A DNA stretch of 64,000 nt from Cryptomeria japonica. Lineage: Eukaryota > Streptophyta > Pinopsida > Cupressales > Cupressaceae. Every line of letters begins with the position of its first letter. The stretch's first letter is position 1. The stretch lies in the NCBI RefSeq assembly GCF_030272615.1, contig NC_081406.1, positions 260,451,386 through 260,515,385 of the forward strand, read 5' to 3'. Position numbers and translations under genes: made by a program. A model generated the notes under the pieces. The model did not search any database. It was not told the origin of the DNA and saw only the letters and a list, made by a program, of their open reading frames with translations. This document shows positions 12,924 through 23,860 of this stretch, piece after piece.

Positions 12924-14072
12924 TGTTAGGAACCAAAAGGACAACTGAGAGGGGGGGTGAATTAGTTGTCAATGAATTTCAACCCAATTATAAATTAATC
13001 CAACTTAATACTTAATACCGGTAAACCAAACTTAATGTCGATTAACAGATTAGCAATTAATATCAATACTAGTGAAACTTAATGCATGAAACAACAAAAG
13101 AAACAACATCCACAACACATAACACATATGTTTTTGACATGGAAACCCTATAAGGGGAAAAAGCGCAGTGTGAAACCTTACCCACAATCAAATGATACTA
13201 CTGCAGATAGTATGCATATACAAATGGGGTCTACACATGCAGAAAGGCCAACCATCTATAGAACACTGCTCAAATGGGAGTCACAATGACTACAGTAGGA
13301 TGATTAAATCCTAGAATAATGTACTGCTTCAAAGTGCATCTATAATGTTGGATTTAGTACTGGTTTAAGCTCTGATAAACACCTTCAAACCTTCCTTGAA
13401 CCTTCAAATGATGTTTGCTTGATTTTCTCTATGATCTTCTCATATGATCTTCAATATTTGCACATACCAAGTTACAATACCATACCACAATTCCACACTT
13501 CATATCACAAATTAGATCTTACATTTATACAAAACCTAAGCCCAAATGTGTATGTCGGCTCACTAAGAATATTATAATTAATTTAATTACAAAATAAGTT
13601 GATGCGATACAAGATGTCAGATCAATACATTTACAACAATATCCAATCAATAAATCATCTCCATAACGTGTCGGCTGATTTGGAATAGATAATATATACC
13701 GGTCCATAACCTAGACCATTTGCCGGTAACAACAAATATGTACCTAGACCATTTGCCGGTAACAACAAATATGTCAACCCGATTAGACCAATAACCAAAC
13801 CATCAAAACCAAGTATCCAAACCATGTCTTTGACATAATCAAGTGATCTTCAAATGGTAACAAGTCATCATCTATGCCGGTGAGCCATAAAACCTGCGAG
13901 TGAGCATATACCGGTGACTGTGCATAAGTCACTAACCTTACCAATGAACACAATTTGCCGGTTCAACAGTAAACCAATATAACCATAGTGCCAAATCAAT
14001 AATGTAGATCTCGAGAAGGATAAGTGTTGACATCAATGACAAAACCAATGCAACACATCCATAATACCAACA
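12924..14072 (-). repeat. 3' LTR of element E
   Basis: 1149 bases; TGTTAGG at 12924 and CCAACA ending at 14072 as written on the plus strand. Hairpin arms are GACAACTGA (12940-12948) and TTAGTTGTC (12962-12970), one mispair. The arm 14024-14044 pairs with 14081-14100 across the polypurine tract. Confidence 0.9.
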
Positions 14073-14393
14073 ATCGCCCCTTTGGCATTGATGGCAACAC
14101 TAGATGGAAAAACATCTAAGTGCCAAAATAGAATGCCAAAAACCAAAAACCAACAATCTCCAAAATAGATCAATACTAGAAATCAAAACCAAAATACAAA
14201 GAGTATATATCTCTCCCCCAATTAATAATGTTTTTCCATAGATATCTCTCCCCCTTTGACATCAAATGCCAAAGCAATTAAGAATAAATACCAGAACATA
14301 CAACCAACTACTCCCCCTGAGAAGTAGCTCTCCTCCATCAAAGCTGGAAAAAGATTTTCTTGTTAGTTCCTGCCAGTTTGATGCCAATCTCCA
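14073..14393 (-). other. Element E polypurine tracts and 3' untranslated region
   Basis: On the minus strand the tract next to the LTR reads CCAAAGGGGCGAT (one C in the G run). Further CCCCC blocks on the plus strand near 14215, 14250 and 14312 are PPT-like. The deletion junction joining gag to this region is near 14392-14394. Confidence 0.7.
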
Positions 14394-15401
14394 ATCATCT
14401 GTAACTCCTTCATCAACATAGTAACATGATTTATCTCTATTTTTCTTAAATCTATATCTCTAATATTCAGGGTTAGGCTTATATGTTCTTTTAGCTTCCT
14501 CTCTCAATCTTGCATGTCTATCGGGACATCTAGATGCTATGTGACTAAATTTATTGCAATTAAAACATTTAAACGGTGCTTTACCTTCATACTTACTTCC
14601 AACTGGACCTTTAGGCATCTTCCTTGCAAATAGTGCTTCAAGTTCTTCCAGTTCTTCATTTTCCCTCCTAATATCTTCAAGTTCTTTTGCATAAAGTGCT
14701 TTCCATTCAGATTTGTCAGATGATGATGATGATGATGATGTTGTAGATGATGATTCTCTAAAGGCTAAATTTGTCTTATTTGTAGCAACATGACCAAATT
14801 CCTCAAGCAAAAATGCTGAAAGTTTTCCAACCAAGGTATCTCTAGAAACTGAAGTATTAGGCATTGTTCTCAACTCATTAATAGCAGTTACTTTCATTTT
14901 GTAAGCCAATGGCAAAGCTCTTAAAACTTTAGAAATAATTTCATCTTCACTTAAGCATCCTCCACAACATTGTATACCTAAAACAATTTCATTAACTCTT
15001 TCCATAAAAGCAAAAATTCTTTCATCTTCTTCCATTTTCAAATTTTCATACCTAACCTAGTAACATTCCAGTTTTGCAATTTTGACAGTGGTGTCTCCTT
15101 CATTAAATGTTTCCAATTTATCCCAAATATCTTTAGTAGTAGATCAGTTTGATAATCTCATAATTTGCTGGTCTGATAATGCGCTCAAAAGTGCTTCTCT
15201 TGCTTTGCAATCATTCTCCAAGTCCATACCTAATGTCAGTGGATTAGGATGATTCAGAGTAGGACCAACATAGCCATTCTTTGTAACTTCCCATATATCT
15301 CTTCCAATGCAATTTAGATGTGTCTCCATTCTGATCTTCCATATACCATAGTTAGTTCCATCAAGTTTAGGATTGTCCTTCCTGAAAATGTTCGTTGCCA
15401 T
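14394..15401 (-). pseudogene. Element E gag
   Basis: The ATG at 15401 gives MATNIFRKDNPKLDGTNYG, the same start as F. Gag continues through QCCGGCLSEDEIISKVLRAL to a zinc knuckle, CFNCNKFSHIASRC, which keeps C, C, H and C. Frame breaks include TAG near 15058-15060. A TAG at 14460-14462 follows NPEY exactly where F has one. About 20 codons later the sequence jumps into 3' untranslated sequence, so protease, integrase and RT are absent. Confidence 0.88.
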
Positions 15402-15444
15402 AGGATCTCCTCAAGCTGTTAGACTTCTGTAAAAAGAGGACTTA

Positions 15445-15456
15445 GCTCTGATACCA
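15445..15456 (-). other. Primer binding site of element E
   Basis: The plus strand reads GCTCTGATACCA, an exact reverse complement of the initiator-Met primer site TGGTATCAGAGC, two bases from the LTR. Confidence 0.9.
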
Positions 15457-15458
15457 AT

Positions 15459-16578
15459 TGTTAGGAACCAAAAGGACAACTGAAAGGGGAGGTGAATCAG
15501 TTGTCAATGAATTTCAATCCAATTATAAATTAATCTAACTTAATACTTAATACCGGTAAACCAAACTTAATGTCGGTTAACAGATTAGCAGTTAATATCA
15601 ATACCGGTGAAACTTAATGCATGAAACAGAAAGAGAAACAACATCCACAACACATAACACAAATTTTTTTGACGTGGAAACCCTGTAAGGGGAAAAACCA
15701 CAGTGGAAAGCCTTACCCACAATCTAATGATACTACTGCAGATAGTATGTGTATACAAATGGGGTATGCACATGCAGAAAGGCCAATGACCTAGAGCACA
15801 CTGCTCAAATGGGAGTCGCAATGACTACAATAGGATGGTTAAATCCTAGAATAATGTACTACTTCAAAGTGCATCTGCAATGCTAGATTCAGTATCAGTT
15901 TAAGCTCTTATAAACACCTTCAAACCTTCCTTGAACCTTCAAATGATGTCTGCATGATTCACTCTATGATCTGCTCATATGATCTTCAGTATTCACACAT
16001 ACCAAGTTACAATACCATACCACAATTCCACACTTCATCTCATAAATGAGATCTTATATTTATACAAAACCTAAGACCAAATGTGTAGGTCAACTCACTA
16101 AGAATATTACAATTAAATCAATTACAAAATAAGTCTTCATGCGATATAAGATGTCAGCTCAATACATTTACAACAATATCTAATCAATAAATCATCTCCA
16201 TAATGTGTCGTGTTGATCTAGAATAGATAATGTATACCGATCCATAACCTAGACCAATCTGCCAGTAACAATAAATATGTCAACTCGATTAGACCAATAA
16301 CCAAAACACCAAAACCAAGTATCCAAACCATGTCTTTGACATAATCAAGTGATCTCTAGATGATAACAAGTCATCATCTATGTCAGTGAGCCATAAAACC
16401 TACTGATGAGCATATACTGGTGACTATGCATAAGTCACTGACCTTGCCGGTGAACACAATGTGCCAGTTCAACAGTAAACCAATATAACCATAGTGCCAA
16501 ATTAACAATGTAGATCTCTAGAAGGATAAGTGTTTATATCAATGACAAAACCAATGCAACACATCCATAATACCAACA
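15459..16578 (-). repeat. 5' LTR of element E
   Basis: 1120 bases, TGTTAGG to CCAACA. Hairpin arms GACAACTGA (15475-15483) and TCAGTTGTC (15497-15505) form a perfect 9-bp stem around a G/A-rich loop on this strand (C-rich in the transcript sense). Confidence 0.9.
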
Positions 16579-16951
16579 AGATATTATTCATTCTGGCACT
16601 GATGTGGGAATGCTACTGCTCAGGGGGACTAGTTAGCTTTGTGTTTTAGTGGTTTATGTTTTTGCTTTGATATTTTTGTCAGATTTATGACATTGATGTC
16701 AAAGGGGGATAGATATTGATGTGAAAAACTTAAGGAGTTGTATACATTAGGGGGAGAGATATATGTCTAATTCAGAGCTTTACAGAGATATTATTCAAAG
16801 GGGGAGTTTGGTCTTTGTTTCAGAACTTCTTTGCTATATCTTTGAGTGGGAGATTGTTGGTTGTCTTCCATTCAGGGAGACTTGTTTGACATTTCTTGGT
16901 ACTTAGATGTTTTTCACATCTAATGTTGCCATCAATGCCAAAGGGGGAGAT
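16579..16951 (+). other. Element A 3' untranslated region with polypurine tracts
   Basis: G-rich tracts occur near 16622 (CTCAGGGGGACT), 16698 (GATGTCAAAGGGGGATAG), 16750, 16800 and finally CCAAAGGGGGAGAT at 16938-16951, directly before the 3' LTR. The last is the expected plus-strand primer. The first CAAAGGGGG block is preceded by the small palindrome GACATTGATGTC. Confidence 0.75.
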
Positions 16952-17147
16952 TGTTGGCCATTTGGAGGAATTGATTATGTGTTTTATTGATGTTTTGTCA
17001 TTGATTTCAACACTAGTTGTTTTGGATGCTTTACCGACACCCTTCTAGTTCTGGTAGTTTGAGTGGTTTCTGGTTGGTTTGGATCCGACATGATCCATTA
17101 TGCTCTGGTATGATTTGGTTATGAAATTGGCTTATTCATGTTCATAT
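16952..17147 (+). repeat. 3' LTR of element A, first piece
   Basis: It starts TGTTGGCCATTTGG like the 5' LTR at 639 and is cut by element F at 17147. It resumes after F's target duplication at 23861. The arm 16993-17013 pairs with 16925-16942 across the polypurine junction. Confidence 0.92.
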
Positions 17148-18217
17148 TGTTGGTATTATGGATGTGTTGTACTGATTTTGTCACTGATGTCAACACTTGT
17201 CAACACTTATCAGCACTGGAGATCTTTGGTTATGTTCACCTGACTTATGCACAGTCACCGGTATCTGGTTTACTAGCAGGTTATATTGTTCACTGACACT
17301 AAGGATGATCCGTTATCAGTTGGAGATTACTTGGTTATGTCGAAGACATTGTTTGGACACTTGATTTTGGTGATTTGGTTATTGGTCTAATAGAGTTTGC
17401 ATATTTGTTGTTACCGGCAAATTGGTCTAGGTTATGGACCGGCATGCATTATCTATTCCAGATCAGCATGACACGTTATGAAGATGATTTGTTTATTGGT
17501 TATTATTGTAAATGCATTGAGCTGACATGATGCATCGCTTATTGATTCATTTGTAATTGATTTTATTGGAATATTCTTAGTGAGCCAACCTACACATTTG
17601 GTCTTAGGTTTTGGTATATATGTAAGATCTCATTTGTGAGATTGATATGGGAATGTAAGGAAGTGGTAGAGAATAAGGTATTTTTGATATATGTAAATAT
17701 AAGCAGAGCTATACATGCAGACATCATTTGAAGATTCAAGGAAGGTTTGGAGAAGGCAATCAGAGCTTAACCAGTACTGAATCCAGCATATGAAGATGCT
17801 ATTTTGAGCAGTACATTATTATTGGATTTAACCATCCAATTGTAGTTAGTATGACTCCCATCTTGTGATTGATCAGTGAGCTCAAGGTAGTTGGCCTTTC
17901 CGCATGTGCAGACCCCATATTGTACACACATACTATCTGCAGTAGTATCATCTAATAGTGGGTAAGATCTCCCACTGTGGTTTTTCCCCTTACAGGGTTT
18001 CCACGTACAAATATATGTGTTATGTGTTGTGGATGTTATTTGTCTTTCTATTTCATGCATTAAACTTTACCGATATTATAATTAACTATTAAATTGTCAA
18101 TCGACATAAAGTTTGGTTTACCGATATTATGCATTAAGTCTAGTTAAGTTATGTTTGGGTTGAAATTAATAGACAACTGATTCACTCCCCCTTCTTAGTT
18201 GCCTCTGGGTCCTAACA
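17148..18217 (+). repeat. 5' LTR of element F
   Basis: 1070 bases, TGTTGG to CTAACA. Hairpin arms GACAACTGA (18172-18180) and TTAGTTGCC (18195-18203) pair with one A-C mismatch and one G-T pair. The C run is shorter here. The GTGGTTTTTCCC / GGGTTTCCACGT module lies near 17978-18005. Confidence 0.94.
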
Positions 18218-18219
18218 AT

Positions 18220-18231
18220 TGGTATCAAAGC
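18220..18231 (+). other. Primer binding site of element F
   Basis: TGGTATCAAAGC, one base from the initiator-Met tRNA complement, two bases after the LTR. Confidence 0.88.
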
Positions 18232-18274
18232 TAAGTCCGCTTTGTGCAGAAGTTTAACAGCTTGAGGAGATTCT

Positions 18275-19192
18275 ATGGCAACTAACTATTTCAGGAAGGA
18301 CAGTCTGAAGCTTGATGGAACTAACTATGGTATATGGAAGATCAGAATGGAGACACATCTGAATTGCATTGGAAAATACATATGGGATGTTACAAAGAAT
18401 GGCTATGTTGGTCCTACACAGAGTCAACCTAATCCACCAACCTTGGCTAAAGATCAAGAGAATGATTGCAAAGCAAGAGAAGCACTTTTGAGTGCATTGT
18501 CATATCAGCAAATCATGGTATTATCAGACCGATCTACTGCTAAAGCTATTTGGGATAAATTGGATACATTGAATGAAGGTGATAGCATTGTCAAAATTGC
18601 AAAATTGGAATGCTTCCGGGTCAGGTATGAAAATTTGAAAATGGAAGAAGATGAAAGGATTTCTGCTTTTATGGAAAGAGTTAATGAAATTATTTTGGGT
18701 ATACAATGTTGTGGAGGATCCTTAAGTGAAGATGAGATTGTTTCTAAAGTTTTAAGAGCATTGCCACCGGCATATAAAATGAAAGTAACTGCTATTAATG
18801 AATTGAGAACAATGCCTAATGCATTAGTATCTAGAGATACTTTGGTTGGAAAACTTTCAACTTTTGAACTTGAGAAATTTGGTCCTGTTGCTACTATTAA
18901 GATAGATTTAGCTTTCAAAGCATCATCATCGTCTAAGAAATCTGATTGGAAGGCACTTTATGCAAGAGAACTTGAAGACATCAGAAGGGAGAATGAAGAA
19001 CTGGAAGAGCTTGAAGCACTATTTGCAAGAAAAATGCCTAAAGGTCCAGTTGGAAGTAAGTATGAAGGTAAAGCGCCATTTAAATGTTTTAACTACAATA
19101 AAATTGGTCATTTGGCATTTAGGTGTCCTGATAGACATGCAAGATTGAGAGAAGAAGCTAAAAGAACATATAAGCCTAACCCTGAATATTAG
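18275..19192 (+). pseudogene. Element F gag
   Basis: The ATG at 18275 follows the conserved leader GGAGATTCTATGG and opens 305 intact codons. Order: N-terminal LKLDGTNYGIWKIRMETHL; the UBN2-type gag core with QCCGGSLSEDEIVSKVLRAL; a Glu-rich region ENEELEELEALFARKMPKG; and a zinc knuckle CFNYNKIGHLAFRC, whose second Cys is Tyr. A TAG at 19190-19192 ends the frame after NPEY. Protease sequence continues in the same frame beyond it. Element E has TAG at the same point. Confidence 0.9.
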
Positions 19193-22100
19193 AGATACAG
19201 ATTTAAGAAGAATAGAGACAAATCATGTTACTATGCTGATGAAGGAGTTACTGATGATTTTGATGAGGAACCAACAGACAATGGATGGGCTTTTGTTGCT
19301 ATAACAGAAGATCAACCAGCACCTACTGTACAACCGGTAGAGAACACCCTGACAACTAAAATTGAAGAAAAGGAAGAATGGATCATTGATTCTGGATGTT
19401 CACATCATATGACTGGTGATAAAAGTAAATTCTTGACTTTTCAGGAATACAATGGAGTTCTAGTAAGATTTGGGGATGATCAAGCTTGTTTGATCAAAGG
19501 AAAAGGCACTATATCTTTTGATGGTAAGTACAATACTGATAACATTTATTATGTTGAAGGTTTGAAGCATAATATTTTGAGTGTTGGTCAATTAGTTGAA
19601 AAGGATTTCAGTTACAATTCAAGAATGGTAAATGCAAAATCTTAAACAGAACTGGTTTGGAAATTGCAACCGGTAATCAAACTAGAGGTAATATCTTTCA
19701 TTTGAATAAAAATGAGAAAGCATGCTTGATTGCACATATTGATGAAAGCTGGTTATGGCATAAGAGACTTTGTCATGTAAATTTTGATTGCATTGTGAAG
19801 ATTAGTACAACTAAGGCAGTAAGGGACTTACCTAAGATTGTTAAACCTCACAATCTAGTATGTAAGGAATGTCAATTTGGAAAGAAAGTTAGAATAACTT
19901 TTAAGAGTATTCTAGAGAAATCCAATAATGTTCTTGATTTAATTCATATTGATTTGTGTGGTCTGACAAGAACTAGAAGTCTACAGGGAGAGTCATTTTA
20001 TGCTAATCATTGATGACTATTCTAGAATGTGTTGGGTTACTTTTCTTAGGGAGAAATCAGAAGCTTTTGGGAAATTCAAATTATTCAAGGTAATGGTAGA
20101 GAATGAAACCAGTAGAAAATCAAATGTTTAAGATCAGATCAAGGAGGTGAATTCACATCTAAGGAATTTAATACATTCTGTGAAGTGAATGGAATTAGAA
20201 GACAGTTATCAGCACCTTGGACACCCCAGTAGAATGGAGTTGTGGAAAGGAAGAACAAAACTATTTTGGATGTAGCTAGAAGCATGATATCAGAAGCAAA
20301 CCTACCTCATGTGTATTGGAGAGAAGTAGTAAAAACAATGGTTTACACATTCAACAGAGTTCACATCAAACTTGAAACTAGTAAGAACCCTCATGAACTA
20401 TGGTTTGGTAATACTCCTACTCTTAAATATTTAAGAATATTTGGAAGTAAATGTTACATTAGGAGAGATGAGTATATTGGTAAATTTGATCCTAGAAGTG
20501 ATGAAGGAATATTTCTTGGTTATTCATCTAAAAGAAAAGCATATAGATATTTTAATAAAAGATTGCAAAAAATCGTTGAGAGTGCAAATGTGAAGATTGA
20601 TGAACAATTTAGAGGAAATTCAAGGTCTATGGACTCTAAACCGGCAATTGAGATAATCACAAATGAACCAACAATGAGTACACTGGTACAAAATGTTGAT
20701 CCAATCACACTGGCATCATCTGAAAATTCCATAGTGAGTGAAGAACAACAACAAGTGAATACACCTAGGTATGTAAGATTGAATCACTCTGAAAGTCAAA
20801 TAATTGGGAATAAGTATCAAGGAGTTATGACTAGAGTAAGTCTGGCAAATGAAGAGGTATGCTTAATTTCTCAAATTGAACCAGCATCTATTCTTGAGGC
20901 ATGTGAAGATAAACATTGGAATAAATCTATGGAAGATGAATTGGAACAAATTGAAAAGAATAACACATGGGCATTGGTTCCCCGACCTAAAAATAAAAAT
21001 GTAATTGGAACTAAATGGGTTTTCAAAAATAAACTTAATGAAGATGGTAAGGTAATCAGAAACAAAGCAAGATTAGTGTGTAAGGGATATTCACAAAAAG
21101 AAGGAATTGATTACAATGAAACCTTTGCACTGGTAGCAAGAATTGAGGCAGTCAGACTATTCTTAGCTTTTGCAGCACACAAGAACTATAAAGTATATCA
21201 AATGGATGTTAAATGTGGATTTCTGAATGGTGATCTTAAAGAGGAAGTTTACATTGAACAACCTAATGGATTTTGTTTGATAGATGACAAAGATATTATT
21301 TGCAGGTTAAGGAAAGCTTTATATGGATTAAAGCAAGCTCCTAGAGCTTGGTATGCTAGATTGGACAAATATCTTTTGAAGCTTGGTTACACTAAAGGTA
21401 ATGTTGACAACAACTTATATTACAAAGTGACTAATGATGCCATCTTGGTTATTGAAGTTTTTGTTGATGATATCATTTTTGGAGGAGAAGATGGATTGTG
21501 TAAAGACTTTTCTAATAAGATGCAGGATGAATTTAAAATGTTTATGATTGGCGAGATAAAATTCTTTTTAGGATTGCAAATTTCACAGACTGATAAAGGT
21601 ATATTCATAGATCAATCAAAGTACTTGAAGGAATTACTAAAGAAATTTGGTATGGAAAACTCTAAACCAGTAAGTACACCTATGACTACAACTGATAAAA
21701 TATCATTGAAGGATGAATCAACACCTGTTAATCCGACAAGATACAAGTCTATGATTGGAGTTTTACTGTATTTGACACAAACAAGACCTGATATTATGAA
21801 TGTAGTATGTATTGTTTCAAGATTTCAAAGTAATCCTAAAGAAAATCATGAATCAACAGTGAAAAGGATGTTTCGGGATCTAGAAGGCACAACAAATCTT
21901 GCTTTATGGTATCCTAAATATGATAATTTTGATTTATGTGCATACACAGATGCTAATTGGGCAGGAGATGTAGATGACAGAAAGAGCACCACTGGTAGAG
22001 CATTCTTTCTTGGTAGAAGATTGATTTCATGGTTGGGAAAGAAACAGAGTTGTACATCTTTATCAACAGCAGAATCAGAATATGTTGCAACGACAACTAA

Positions 22101-22413
22101 TTGTACCTAGGTATTATGGATTAAGCAAATGTTGAAGGACATAAAGGTAAAATGTAAAAAACCTATAATCATTTACTGTGATAATATGGCAGCAATTGAT
22201 ATATCTAAGAATCCGGTATTTCACTCTAAAACTAAACATGTTTCTATCAAATTCACTTTTCTGAAAGAGAATGTTGAAGCAAAGGAAGTGAAATTGGTTT
22301 ATGTGAATACTAAAGAGCAGATTGCAGACATCTTTACTAAACCTTTGGCTAAGGAAACTTTTGAATATCTTAGAGAGTAGCTTGGGGTAATACCCTCACC
22401 AGTAGAGACTTAG
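19193..22413 (+). pseudogene. Element F pol: protease, integrase, RT, RNase H
   Basis: Protease DSG is at 19388-19396 (IIDSGCSHHMTG). A base is lost near 19605, and the pre-integrase HKRLCHVNFD segment follows at about 19757. A second frameshift lies near 19990-20110, in the integrase core. TAG at 20230-20232 replaces Gln in PQQNG. An open stretch then runs to 22110 with RT VDD at 21463-21471 and RNase [17 protein letters not shown] near 21943. TAGs at 22108-22110 and 22378-22380 again replace Gln. The product ends PSPVET at 22413. Copia polyproteins are normally one frame with gag. Confidence 0.92.
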
Positions 22414-22781
22414 ACAGTTGGAGATTGGCATCAGACCGACAGAAATGAACAAGAAATTTTTTTCCTGGCCTTGATGAGGAGAGCTACTTCTCAGGTGGAG
22501 TAGTTGGTATTTTGTAATAAGTTCTATGAACTATTTTTATTTGGTTTTTGTATTGCTTTGGCATTTGATTTTAAAGGGGGAGAGATATCTATGGAAAAAC
22601 ACATTATTCTTTGGGGAGAGATTATTCATTAGGGGAGAGATTGTTACTCTCTATATCTATATTTTGATTTTTGGTTAATGATCTCTTTGGGAGATTGTTG
22701 GTTTTTGGTTTTTGGCATTTCTGTTTTGGCACTTAGATGGTTTTTCCATCTTGTGTTGCCATCAATGCCAAAGGGGGAGAT
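22414..22781 (+). other. Element F 3' untranslated region and polypurine tract
   Basis: PPT-like tracts occur near 22490, 22573 (AAAGGGGGAGAGATAT), 22613 and 22632. The final one, AAAGGGGGAGAT at 22770-22781, touches the LTR. GTGTTGCCATCAATGCCAAA (22753-22772) is complementary, apart from two C-T positions, to 22811-22830 in the LTR. Confidence 0.85.
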
Positions 22782-23855
22782 TGTTGGTATTATGGATGTG
22801 TTGCACTAATTTTGTCATTGATGTCAACACTTGACAACACTTATCAGCACTGGAGATCTTTGGTTATGTTCACCTGACTTATGCACAGTCATCAGTATCT
22901 GGTTTACTGGCAGGTTATATTGTTCACCGACACTAAGGATGATCTGTTATCAATTGGAGATTACTTGGTTATGTCGAAGACATTGTTTGGACACTTGATT
23001 TTGGTGATTTGGTTATTGGTCTAATCGAGTTTGCATATTTATTATTACCAACAAATTGGTCTAGGTTATGGATCAGCATGCATTATCTATTCCAGATCAG
23101 CACGACACGTTATGAAGATGATTTGTTTATTGGTTATTATTGTAAATGCATTGATCCGACATGATGCTTCACTTATTGATTCATTTGTAATTGATTTTAT
23201 TGGAATATTCTTAGTGAGCTGACCTACACATTTGGTTTTAGGTTTTGGTATATATGTAAGATCTCATTTGTGAGATTGATATGGGAATGTAAGGAAGTGG
23301 TAGAGAATAAGGTATTTTCAATATATGCAAATATAAGCAGAGCTATACATGCAAACATCATTTGAAGATTCAAGGAAGGTTTGGAGAAGGCAATCAGAGC
23401 TTAACGGGTACTGAATCCAGCATATGAAGATGATATTTTGAGCAGCACATTATTATTGGATTTAACCATCCAATTGTAGTCAATGTGACTCCCATCTTGT
23501 GATTGAGCAGTGAGCTCTAGGCAGTTGGCCTTTCTGCATGTGCAGACCCCATATTGTACACACATACTATCTGCAGTAGTATCATCTGATAGTGGGTAAG
23601 GTTTCCCACTATGGTTTTTCCCCTTATAGGGTTTCCACGTGCAAATATTTGTGTTATGTGTTGTGGATGTTATTTGTCTTTTTATTTCATGCATTAAACT
23701 TTACCGGTATTATAATTAATTGTTAAACTGTCAACTGACATTAAGTTTGGTTTACCAGTATTATGTATTAAGTTTAGTTAAGTTATGTTTGGGTTGAAAT
23801 TAATAGACAACTGATTCACACCCCCCCCCCTCTCAGTTGCCTCTGGGTTGTAACA
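22782..23855 (+). repeat. 3' LTR of element F
   Basis: 1074 bases, TGTTGG to GTAACA. Hairpin arms are GACAACTGA (23806-23814) and TCAGTTGCC (23833-23841), with the same single A-C mismatch as the 5' copy. Confidence 0.95.
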
Positions 23856-23860
23856 CATAT

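Larger units (their letters stand above)
12924..16578 (-). mobile_element. Element E: gag-only deletion derivative of the F family
   Basis: Two LTRs (12924-14072 and 15459-16578), a primer site and a gag frame are present. Everything from protease to the end of pol is missing. The flanks are AGATG (12919-12923) and AGATA (16579-16583), a target duplication with one difference, inside A's 3' untranslated region. LTRs and gag match element F closely. The internal region is only about 1.4 kb, so it would have depended on another element's enzymes. Confidence 0.88.
17148..23855 (+). mobile_element. Element F: near-complete Ty1/copia element in A's 3' LTR
   Basis: TGTTGG at 17148 and GTAACA at 23855 are flanked by identical CATAT (17143-17147 and 23856-23860). 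It has two LTRs of 1070 and 1074 bases, a primer site, gag, pol and a polypurine tract. It is the best-preserved full-length copia copy here, with one unbroken 622-codon stretch (20242-22110). Several stops and two frameshifts still make it non-functional. Being inside A's LTR, it is younger than A. Confidence 0.95.
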
